Assembly: GCA_018268105.1 (NCBI GenBank)
Contig: JAFDXG010000184.1
Span: 1-53,457, forward strand
Direction: 5' to 3'
From: Bacteroidota bacterium
Lineage (GTDB): Bacteria; Bacteroidota; Bacteroidia; Chitinophagales; Chitinophagaceae
Length of the DNA: 53,457 nucleotides
Position numbers and translations under genes: made by a program. This document shows, piece after piece, positions 7,318 through 14,741 of this stretch (the first letter of the stretch is position 1; each line of letters starts with the position of its first letter). The notes under the pieces are model-generated. The model saw nothing but the letters and a program-made list of their open reading frames with translations. It was not told where the DNA came from and did no database searches.

Positions 7318-8838
7318 TCACATCATATTCAGCATCTTTTGTGTGGCCTTTATTGCCGATACTGTTTGATCACTATCCAACCCTCTTGTCTTAAATTCTT
7401 TGTTGTTCATCCGCCATGTGATCACTGTTTCACACAAAGCATCACTCTTACCACCCGGTGGAATACGCACCGTATAATCTGTTAGCAATGGCAACTCCGT
7501 TTTTCTTTGTTTATATACTTTTTTCAATGCATTCATAAAAGCATCATACTGCCCGTCACCCTGTGCATGCTCTTCGTAAGCATCACCATGCACCGTAACC
7601 TTCACCGTTACGGAAGGATGCATACTCTTGGAGTGAGTCAGCACATAATTTTCAATTCTTACTTTATCTTCAATTGCATTATCAAGTATATCAGAAATAA
7701 TATAAGGCAGATCAGCTTCAGTAACCACTTCTTTTCTGTCGCCCAGTTCAATAATACGCTGGGTTACTTTTTTAAGGTCTTTATCTGAAAGCTGTATACC
7801 TAATTGCTGCAGGTTGTTTTCAATATTTGCTTTACCGCTCGTCTTACCCAATGCATACTTTCGCTGCCTGCCGAAACGTTCGGGCATGAGATCGCTGAAA
7901 TACAATTTGTTTTTCTTATCGCCATCTGCATGTATGCCTGCGGTTTGAGTAAATACATTTTCGCCAACTACCGGTTTATTTGCAGGGATACGAAACCCGG
8001 AAAAAGTTTCCACCAGCTTACTTACGCTATACAATGATTTTTCGGCTACAGAAGTTTTAACAGCAGGCATAAAATCATTCAGCACGGCTATAGCGCTGGC
8101 AAGTGGTGCATTACCTGCTCTCTCACCCATTCCATTTACAGTAAGGTGCAATCCTTGTACCCCTGCCCTTACAGCTTCCAGTACATTGGCGGTACCCAGG
8201 TCGTAGTCATTATGACCGTGAAAATCGAAATGTTTATCAGGATAACGCTGTGTAATGGACGATACATATTCATATACTTCGGAGGGCATCAATATACCAA
8301 GTGTATCGGGAAGCATAATCCTTTTCACAGGTTGCTTAACTATAAAGTCCAGGTATTGAAAAACATAATCCCTCGAATGACGCATACCATTGCTCCAGTC
8401 TTCGAGATACACATTTGTTTCAATACCTTTCTTCTTTGCAAGCGCTATTACTGTGGCTATATCAGAGAAATGTTGTTCAGGCTTTTTCTTTAACTGGTGA
8501 GTTAGATGGTTGAGCGATCCTTTTGTAAGCAGGTTCATTACCCGGGCTCCGGCTTTCTGCATCCAGTCAACAGATACATCACCATCCACAAAAGTGAGCA
8601 CTTCTACTTTGCTTAAAAAGTTATTTGCTTTAGCCCAGGCTGTAATTTTTTTTACCGCATCAAATTCACCTTCCGATACCCTGGCAGAGGCAATTTCAAT
8701 ACGGTCTACATTTACTTCGGTGAGCAAAAGCTGGGCAATCGTAAGTTTTTCAGCAGCAGAGAAGGATACACCACTGGTTTGTTCCCCATCACGAAGTGTG
8801 GTATCCATTATTTCAATATAACGAGGGCTGGCGGACAT
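7318..8838 (-). CDS. leuA: 2-isopropylmalate synthase / citramalate synthase family protein
   Basis: A 506-residue cytoplasmic acyltransferase that condenses acetyl-CoA with a 2-oxo acid as the first committed step of the pathway. The TIM-barrel opens with MDTTLRDGEQTSGVSF (catalytic Arg16-Asp17), has metal ligands His207 and His209 in FHGHNDYDLG, and VNGMGERAGN downstream. From about residue 390 an LeuA-type regulatory (dimerisation) domain follows, so allosteric feedback is likely. It lies 17 bases downstream of leuD, in the leu cluster, which argues for isopropylmalate synthase. However, this roughly 500-residue type is intermediate in appearance between LeuA and CimA, and citramalate synthase (isoleucine route) remains possible. 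Confidence 0.82.
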   Translation of the reverse strand: MSASPRYIEIMDTTLRDGEQTSGVSFSAAEKLTIAQLLLTEVNVDRIEIASARVSEGEFDAVKKITAWAKANNFLSKVEVLTFVDGDVSVDWMQKAGARVMNLLTKGSLNHLTHQLKKKPEQHFSDIATVIALAKKKGIETNVYLEDWSNGMRHSRDYVFQYLDFIVKQPVKRIMLPDTLGILMPSEVYEYVSSITQRYPDKHFDFHGHNDYDLGTANVLEAVRAGVQGLHLTVNGMGERAGNAPLASAIAVLNDFMPAVKTSVAEKSLYSVSKLVETFSGFRIPANKPVVGENVFTQTAGIHADGDKKNKLYFSDLMPERFGRQRKYALGKTSGKANIENNLQQLGIQLSDKDLKKVTQRIIELGDRKEVVTEADLPYIISDILDNAIEDKVRIENYVLTHSKSMHPSVTVKVTVHGDAYEEHAQGDGQYDAFMNALKKVYKQRKTELPLLTDYTVRIPPGGKSDALCETVITWRMNNKEFKTRGLDSDQTVSAIKATQKMLNMM

Positions 8839-8855
8839 AATTTTTTTCTCCTAAA

Positions 8856-9452
8856 TTAATATATACTTCCCTGGGCAAAATTGCGTATATCATCTTTCAT
8901 AGCCTGCAGGTAATCAATATCGTCGTATCCATTTGTGAGGTTATGTTTCTTATAATTGTTAATATCAAATTTTTCACTTTCACCTGTTGCAAGAATTGTA
9001 ATACTTTGCTCTGGAAGATTTACCTCCAGCTCTGTATTGGGGTTTGCTTCTATGGCTTTGAATATTTTGTCGAGAAATGCCTCACTCACCGTTACCGGAA
9101 GGATACCAATATTGAGCGAGTTCCCTTTGAATATGTCAGCAAAGAAACTGGAAACCACACAACGAAAGCCATAATCATATATAGCCCAGGCAGCATGTTC
9201 CCGGCTGCTGCCGCTACCGAAATTTTTTCCACCAACAAGTATCTTGCCCGAATAAATGGGATTATTAAGTACAAAATCCTTCTTTGGGGTATTGTCACTA
9301 TTATACCTCCAGTCGCGGAAAAGATTATCGCCAAAACCTTTCCTTTCAGTTGCTTTTAAAAAGCGTGCAGGAATAATCTGGTCTGTATCTACATTTTCTA
9401 TCGGCATCGGCACTGCTGTGCTTTTCAAAACTGTAAACTTATCGTAAGCCAT
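8856..9452 (-). CDS. leuD: 3-isopropylmalate dehydratase small subunit
   Basis: The small subunit pairs with LeuC to form the isomerase that interconverts 2- and 3-isopropylmalate in the cytoplasm. At 198 residues it is of normal length. The start (FTVLKSTAVPMPIENVDTDQIIPARFLK) and the swivel-domain loop FGSGSSREHAAWAIYDYGFR, which contacts the substrate, are strongly conserved, followed by FFADIFKGNSLNIGILPV. It is followed closely by leuA (17 bases) and preceded by leuC (88 bases). The leuC-leuD gap contains a short-period simple repeat, so translation of leuD probably depends on its own ribosome-binding site. Confidence 0.96.
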   Translation of the reverse strand: MAYDKFTVLKSTAVPMPIENVDTDQIIPARFLKATERKGFGDNLFRDWRYNSDNTPKKDFVLNNPIYSGKILVGGKNFGSGSSREHAAWAIYDYGFRCVVSSFFADIFKGNSLNIGILPVTVSEAFLDKIFKAIEANPNTELEVNLPEQSITILATGESEKFDINNYKKHNLTNGYDDIDYLQAMKDDIRNFAQGSIY

Positions 9453-9456
9453 GAGA

Positions 9457-9538
9457 AGATTTGAAATTTGAGATTTGAAATTTGAAATTATTGTACTTTA
9501 TACCAAACACATTACACCATATACCTTACACCTTACCT
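9457..9538. repeat. Degenerate short-period repeats between leuD and leuC
   Basis: The plus strand reads ATTTGAAATTTGAGATTTGA and further related units (period about 7), then a different set, TTACACC, ATATACC, TTACACC and TTACC. Both stretches look like decayed heptamer arrays with sequences different from arrays 1-3. Confidence 0.7.
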
Positions 9539-9540
9539 CC

Positions 9541-10953
9541 TTAACCCTCACCCAACAACTCCCTCGGATCCGTCACTACACCGGTAACCGCTACTGCAGC
9601 GGCCACATAGGGACTTGCCAGCAAAGTACGTGCCCCTGGACCCTGGCGGCCTTCAAAGTTTCTGTTGCTCGTACTCACTGCGTATTTTCCGGCAGGTATT
9701 TTATCATCATTCATAGCGAGACAAGCAGAGCAACCCGGCTGCCTTAATTCAAAACCAGCTTCGTTAAGAATATCTAAAATGCCTTCCTTCTTTATTTGTT
9801 CTTCTACAATATGTGAGCCAGGTACTAACCAGGCAGTAATATTATCGGCTTTTTTCCTTCCCTTCACTACCTGGGCAAATGCACGAAAATCTTCGATACG
9901 TCCGTTAGTACAGCTTCCTAAAAAAACATAGTCTATTTTTTTACCAAGCAAAGGCTGACCTTCTTCAAAATTCATATAAGTTAAAGACTTCTTGTACGAA
10001 GCTTCACCGTCTTTCACATCGGTTGCTTTAGGTATGGTATTCGTAATACCGGTTCCCAAACCCGGGTTGGTACCATAAGTGATCTGCGGCTCTATGTTTG
10101 CAGCGTCAAAAACCAATTCTTTATCAAACACAGCATCAGCATCGGTTTTCAGCGTTTTCCAGTATGCCAGTGCTTTATCCCAGGCTTCCCCTTTAGGCGC
10201 TTTATCCCTGCCTTTTACATAACTAAAAGTGGTTTCATCAGGAGCAATCATCCCGCCACGGGCCCCCATTTCTATACTCATATTACAAACCGTCATGCGG
10301 CCTTCCATACTCATGTTTTCAAATACCTCACCGGCATATTCGCAGAAATAGCCCGTAGCCCCGCTGGCAGTTATCTGCGATATCATATATAAGGCTACAT
10401 CTTTGGGAAGCACACCTTTCCCTAATTTACCATTGATGGTTATACGCATTTTCTTTGGTTTGGGCTGCATAATGCACTGGGAGGCAAGCACCATCTCCAC
10501 TTCGGAAGTACCTATACCGAATGCGATACATCCAAATGCTCCGTGTGTGGAAGTGTGTGAGTCGCCGCAAACAATGGTCATACCCGGCAGGGTAATGCCG
10601 TTTTCGGGTCCAACCACATGTACAATACCGTTTTTAGGGCTACCCAAAGCCCATATAGAAATACCATATTTCTGAGCGTTGCCTGAAAGTGCAGCCAGTT
10701 GTTTTGCAGACAATGGGTCTTTAACAGGCTGATCCTGGTGTATGGTTGGAGTGTTATGGTCGGCAGTAGCAAAAGTACGTTCGGGATACAAAACAGGGAT
10801 GCCCCTGCTTTCAATACCGAGGAAAGCAACCGGACTGGTTACCTCGTGAATAAAATGACGATCAATAAACAAAACATCCGGACCATCGGGAATACTCCTG
10901 ACAATATGGGCATCCCAAACCTTATCAAACAGCGTAGCGGGTATCTTACTCAT
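9541..10953 (-). CDS. leuC: 3-isopropylmalate dehydratase large subunit
   Basis: The catalytic subunit of isopropylmalate isomerase, an aconitase-family protein carrying a [4Fe-4S] cluster. It has 470 residues, the normal length for the bacterial type. Cluster ligands are visible in FLGSCTNGR and [10 protein letters not shown]. Substrate-site segments [14 protein letters not shown] and NRNFEGRQG are intact. It is the first gene of the minus-strand leu block. The 200 or so bases upstream show no peptide leader rich in leucine codons and no clear attenuator hairpin, so leucine control by attenuation is not supported. A weak AT-rich promoter region is all that can be seen. Confidence 0.97.
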   Translation of the reverse strand: MSKIPATLFDKVWDAHIVRSIPDGPDVLFIDRHFIHEVTSPVAFLGIESRGIPVLYPERTFATADHNTPTIHQDQPVKDPLSAKQLAALSGNAQKYGISIWALGSPKNGIVHVVGPENGITLPGMTIVCGDSHTSTHGAFGCIAFGIGTSEVEMVLASQCIMQPKPKKMRITINGKLGKGVLPKDVALYMISQITASGATGYFCEYAGEVFENMSMEGRMTVCNMSIEMGARGGMIAPDETTFSYVKGRDKAPKGEAWDKALAYWKTLKTDADAVFDKELVFDAANIEPQITYGTNPGLGTGITNTIPKATDVKDGEASYKKSLTYMNFEEGQPLLGKKIDYVFLGSCTNGRIEDFRAFAQVVKGRKKADNITAWLVPGSHIVEEQIKKEGILDILNEAGFELRQPGCSACLAMNDDKIPAGKYAVSTSNRNFEGRQGPGARTLLASPYVAAAVAVTGVVTDPRELLGEG

Positions 10954-11159
10954 TTTTCAAAAATTTAAAAGAGAGCCGCAAATTTCCTAAATTATAAGCA
11001 GATAATACATATTTATCCAATTTTATTTGCCTGATTCCATCCAGACTAAGTATACAAACCGTTTGAAATCAGTTTTTCTTTTAACAACAATATTTAAAAT
11101 GCTGCAAATTCAAAATATAAAACAAGCGAGTAATATCTGATTTAAAATAATTATAACCT

Positions 11160-11515
11160 ATGTCTTTCATCAACCTGAAAACCTTTACCCTTGATTTTAA
11201 TAGGCCTTTAAAGGCTTTTTTCAAATCTGTTCTTTGGTTGTTTTTTGTTTTTTTATGTGGAAGTTTGCCGGTATTAGTCATCTCGTTACTACATTATTTA
11301 GGTATTGGTGAAGCTGATAAAAAACTTGAAACATTTAATCACGATTTATTTTGGCCCTTTCTATGCTGCGCTATAATAGGAGAAATAAGTTTTGAAGCCT
11401 TTTGTGTAGAATAAAATTTTCTAAATATTCATACCTGTTCTTGGGCATGTCAGCCGGAGTAGTAATTTTAATCGTATGCTTATTTTATTTGATATTTTTC
11501 ATTAAAAGACCATAA
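11160..11515 (+). pseudogene. Small multi-pass membrane protein interrupted by a frameshift
   Basis: The first frame codes for 84 residues (MSFINLKTFTLDFN at the start) with two hydrophobic segments and stops at the TAA at 11412-11414. If the frame is shifted back by one base at the TTTT run around 11401, reading continues as LCRIKFSKYSYLFLGMSAGV and then a third strongly hydrophobic helix ending in FFIKRP before the TAA at 11513-11515. The joined product would have about 118 residues and three or four membrane segments. I do not recognise the family. The shift could be a sequencing error, a decayed gene or programmed slippage. The 42-residue membrane peptide gene starts four bases after the joined frame ends, which suggests they belong together. 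Confidence 0.5.
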
Positions 11516-11518
11516 ACC

Positions 11519-11647
11519 ATGACAACAATATTATACATCCTTACTGCCATTGCATTCATTAGCCTTTTTATAGGCTTTGCAATTACAATTTCTGATTTTA
11601 AGAAAAGATATGATTCAGAGCGTAAGCATCTGAGCAAAGGCATTTAA
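11519..11647 (+). CDS. Small single-pass membrane peptide (42 aa)
   Basis: A 42-codon frame starting at an ATG four bases after the preceding frame and ending at TAA 11645-11647. Residues 4-26 form a clean hydrophobic helix (ILYILTAIAFISLFIGFAI), followed by a charged tail DFKKRYDSERKHL. A strong intrinsic terminator starts nine bases after the stop, which fits a real, terminal gene of the unit. Function unknown. Confidence 0.5.
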   Translation: MTTILYILTAIAFISLFIGFAITISDFKKRYDSERKHLSKGI

Positions 11648-11655
11648 TTCATTCC

Positions 11656-11684
11656 AAAAAAGCAACAATAAAGTTGCTTTTTTT
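11656..11684 (+). terminator. Intrinsic terminator after the small membrane peptide
   Basis: The run AAAAAAGCAAC pairs with GTTGCTTTTTTT around the loop AATAAA, giving a perfect hairpin that ends in a T tract. Confidence 0.85.
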
Positions 11685-11751
11685 ATTTGCAAATTATTTA
11701 CATTGCTAATAGAATAATAAAAAAGCTTTACCTTCCGTAAAACACCACTAC

Positions 11752-12582
11752 ATGAAATGCGCTAACCTGCTTTTGATGTCCCTGTACTGCATCATAGCCG
11801 GGAGCAAAGCACAGAGTTCAAAGTCTCCCACATCCGCTTGGTATTCCTATTCCGGAACTTACAGTAAAGATTTCTCTACAGCATTTTCAGTTTATGCCAA
11901 CCCCGCTTCACTGGCGGTAATAAACCGGTTTTCGGCGGGAGCTTATGGGGAAAAAAGGTTTATGCTGAGTGAATTGGGAAACTATTCTGCTGTAATTGCT
12001 ATACCCACTTCATCCGGAAATTTTGCTCTTACCGCTGACTATTTTGGATATAAAGCCTATAATGAAACCACACTTGGTATTAGTTACGGACGAAAAATAG
12101 GGGAATTAGCATACATCGGCGCCAGGTTTAAATATCAGAGTGTGCTGATCCAATCCTATGGAAAAGCTTCCACCATAAATGCTGAAATAGGAAGTATATT
12201 TCAGCTCACACCTCAGTTATGGTCCGGGTTTTCAGTGGAAAATCCTTTCCCCGTTAGGTTTGGAAAAGAGAGAGATGAAAAGCTGACTCCGTTATATAAA
12301 GCCGGTGTGGGCTATACGCTTTCTCCCGCTTGTTACTTTGGGCTTACAGTCTTCAAAGAAGAGGACCATGACCCGGGAATACATATTGGAGTACATTACC
12401 GGCCGATCAAACAATTATTTGCCGGTGCAGGTATTGTAACCGTTAATCATTCCTGGTATTTTGGAGCAGGGTATCTGTATAAAAATTTGAGATTAGATTT
12501 TACTGTTAGTTTTCACAACCGACTGGGTATGTCGCCGGGATTACTATTATTATACGATCCAACTCAACAGGCAGCAGAATGA
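11752..12582 (+). CDS. PorV/PorQ-like outer-membrane beta-barrel protein
   Basis: A 276-residue exported protein. Residues 1-20 form a signal peptide ending in SKAQ. The mature part has the features of the small PorV/PorQ-type barrel group: an early segment AFSVYANPASLAVINRFSAGAYGEKRFM, then regular alternating strands ending in aromatic residues. Members of this group serve type IX secretion or are orphan outer-membrane porins; nothing here proves secretion. The stop overlaps the next gene's ATG by four bases (ATGA), so the two are translationally coupled and probably make partner outer-membrane proteins. The family call is moderate; PorQ itself is unlikely because its typical N-terminal block is not seen. 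Confidence 0.65.
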   Translation: MKCANLLLMSLYCIIAGSKAQSSKSPTSAWYSYSGTYSKDFSTAFSVYANPASLAVINRFSAGAYGEKRFMLSELGNYSAVIAIPTSSGNFALTADYFGYKAYNETTLGISYGRKIGELAYIGARFKYQSVLIQSYGKASTINAEIGSIFQLTPQLWSGFSVENPFPVRFGKERDEKLTPLYKAGVGYTLSPACYFGLTVFKEEDHDPGIHIGVHYRPIKQLFAGAGIVTVNHSWYFGAGYLYKNLRLDFTVSFHNRLGMSPGLLLLYDPTQQAAE

Positions 12583-14621
12583 GATGGGATATGATTATAG
12601 CAATTATATTTCCGTTGCAGGTGTTTGCTCAGGAACCCGTAAGTACTCCTATGGAAGAACAACTGGAAAACATTGCAGAAAACTATGAAGATGCTGAAAT
12701 TACGGATGACTCCTGGATGCAGCAAATGGCATATTTCAAAAAACATCAGCTTGATCTCAACAAGGTAACAGAAACTGAATTAACTGAATTGCAATTACTG
12801 ACTCCTTTGCAAATATCTCAATTGTTGCAATACCGAAAACTTGCAGGCAACCTTATCAGTATTTACGAACTTCAGGCAGTGCCCGGATGGGATATACCAC
12901 TGATTCAAAAAATATTACCCTATATCACAATAAATAATGATGAACCATTATACAAAACCCTGGTCAACCGGTTCGGCAAAGGCAATCAAACGTTCCAGTT
13001 ACGTTATTCCACCCTGCTTCAAAAATCAAAAGGATATACTGAACGAGAACGTTCAAATAATCATTACACGGGTAGCCAGGGCAGGGTATTGATTCGTTAC
13101 AAATACCAATACAAGAATCTTCTCCAATACGGTTTAACTGCTTCGAAAGATGCAGGTGAAGGTTTTTTGGGGAAACATCAAAAAGCAGGTTTTGATTTTT
13201 ATTCAATACATTTTTTTGCCCGCAATATTGGCATTGTACAGTCGGTAGCATTAGGTGATTACACAATCAATCTGGGTCAGGGACTGATATGCTGGCAGGG
13301 TCTTACTTTCGGTACAGGGGCAGACGCTGCAAATATTAAAAAGCAATCTCCAGTCTTACGTCCCTATAATTCTTCCGGTGTATATTTTTTTAACCGTGGT
13401 GCAGCAATAACGGTGGGTGATAAGCGCTGGCAGGCTACTGGTTTTTTTTCATCCAGAAAACTGGATGCCAATACTAAGTATAATGATGAATGGCAATCAG
13501 AAGTTGCTACATCCATTCATGTATCCGGTTATCACCGCACTGCATCTGAAATAGAAGACCGTAAAACCTTCCCCATTTTGATGTACGGAGGAAATATCAG
13601 TTACAAAACAACGACCCATCGGATTGGTTTAAATGCTATCGGATATTCGTTCGGGAAACCGCTTGTGAAAGAAAGCGTCCCATACAATTTATATTCCCTG
13701 TCTGGCAAACGATGGAGTAATTATAGTATTGACTACAGTTTCACTTTAAAGAATATACATTTTTTTGGTGAGACATCAGTGGATGCAAACCACAATTTCG
13801 CAACAATAAACGGATTGATAGTAAGTGTGGATTCAAAAGCTGATGTCACTTTACTTCAGCGTTCAATTTCTTCAAAATATCAGTCTTTTTACGGCAGCGC
13901 CTACACCGTGAATTCGATGCCAACTAATGAACAGGGATGGTATATAGGTGCAGTACTAAAATTATTTCCAACCCTGCGTTTCGATTTGTCTGCTGATATA
14001 TTTCATTTCCCCTGGCTCAAATACAGGGTAGATGCGCCTTCTGACGGTAGCAGTTATCTTATTCAATGCTTGTATAAACCTTCTAAGTATACCGAGATTT
14101 ATACAAGATTCAGATCACAGCAAAAACCAGTTAACCGTCAACAAAACGGAAATCCTCTTAATGTAGTAGCTCCTTTTTCCAATCAATCCTGGCGTACACA
14201 AATCAATCACCTGTTAAGCAAACAATTCAGCATAAGACAAAGGTTTGAGATGGTTTGGTATAATACCGAAAACAAAAGCACCGAGAAGGGATTTCTCACT
14301 TCTTTCGACCTTTTTTATAAATCACTACCCGGACGGTTAAATGCCAATTTCAGAATACAGTATTTTGCAAGTGACAGCTATAACAGCCGGATATATGCGC
14401 ATGAGAATGATGTTTTATATTATTATGCCATTCCTGCTTACTATGATAAAGGAATTCGGTATTATGTCAACCTGAAATACAGTATGTCCAAGTCTGTGGG
14501 TATCTGGTTAAAATGGGGGGAAACAATATATAAAGACAAAAACAAGATTGGAAGCGGGTTAGATGAAATTGATGGCCGCAAAAAATCTGAAATTCGCCTG
14601 CTGGTAACGCTGGATTTATAG
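12579..14621 (+). CDS. Helix-hairpin-helix domain protein with C-terminal outer-membrane beta-barrel
   Basis: A 680-residue exported protein. A short signal peptide (IIAIIFPLQVFAQ) is followed by an acidic linker. A ComEA-like double helix-hairpin-helix comes next, about residues 58-116 (LDLNKVTETELTELQLLTPL, then YRKLAGNLISIYELQAVPGW). The remaining 550 residues consist of amphipathic strands rich in aromatic residues and end in LLVTLDL, a normal barrel terminus. HhH domains of this type bind DNA without sequence preference, so a periplasmic DNA-binding module joined to an outer-membrane barrel is implied. The family occurs across the phylum, with function unknown as far as I know. It is coupled by a four-base overlap to the PorV-like gene upstream. 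Confidence 0.75.
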   Translation: MRWDMIIAIIFPLQVFAQEPVSTPMEEQLENIAENYEDAEITDDSWMQQMAYFKKHQLDLNKVTETELTELQLLTPLQISQLLQYRKLAGNLISIYELQAVPGWDIPLIQKILPYITINNDEPLYKTLVNRFGKGNQTFQLRYSTLLQKSKGYTERERSNNHYTGSQGRVLIRYKYQYKNLLQYGLTASKDAGEGFLGKHQKAGFDFYSIHFFARNIGIVQSVALGDYTINLGQGLICWQGLTFGTGADAANIKKQSPVLRPYNSSGVYFFNRGAAITVGDKRWQATGFFSSRKLDANTKYNDEWQSEVATSIHVSGYHRTASEIEDRKTFPILMYGGNISYKTTTHRIGLNAIGYSFGKPLVKESVPYNLYSLSGKRWSNYSIDYSFTLKNIHFFGETSVDANHNFATINGLIVSVDSKADVTLLQRSISSKYQSFYGSAYTVNSMPTNEQGWYIGAVLKLFPTLRFDLSADIFHFPWLKYRVDAPSDGSSYLIQCLYKPSKYTEIYTRFRSQQKPVNRQQNGNPLNVVAPFSNQSWRTQINHLLSKQFSIRQRFEMVWYNTENKSTEKGFLTSFDLFYKSLPGRLNANFRIQYFASDSYNSRIYAHENDVLYYYAIPAYYDKGIRYYVNLKYSMSKSVGIWLKWGETIYKDKNKIGSGLDEIDGRKKSEIRLLVTLDL

Positions 14622-14642
14622 TTCAGGTTAGAGAATTCCATC

Positions 14643-14741
14643 TTTGCCGCTTTGCGTGAAACTTTTTCACAAAGGACACAAAGTATTCACAGAGGTACAC
14701 AAAGTTGTTTTTTAACTTTTGCAGCTTTGCTTGAAACCTTT
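14643..14741. repeat. Short direct repeats in the convergent junction
   Basis: Two near copies of TTTGCCGCTTTGCGTGAAAC (from 14643 and about 14718) flank four CACAAAG-type units spaced 9-11 bases (14669-14705). The region separates two convergent genes and contains no clear T-tract terminator; the repeats may serve that role. Confidence 0.65.

Noticed and set aside
7053..7321. Three overlapping minus-strand frames of 70-83 codons with Gly-Tyr-Arg-Leu-Gln repeats
   Set aside because: They are translations of the 28-unit heptamer array, open in all three frames simply because the unit lacks stop codons.
10954..11159. Leucine attenuator or T-box before leuC
   Set aside because: No leucine-rich leader frame, no T-box sequence and no terminator/antiterminator pair could be found.
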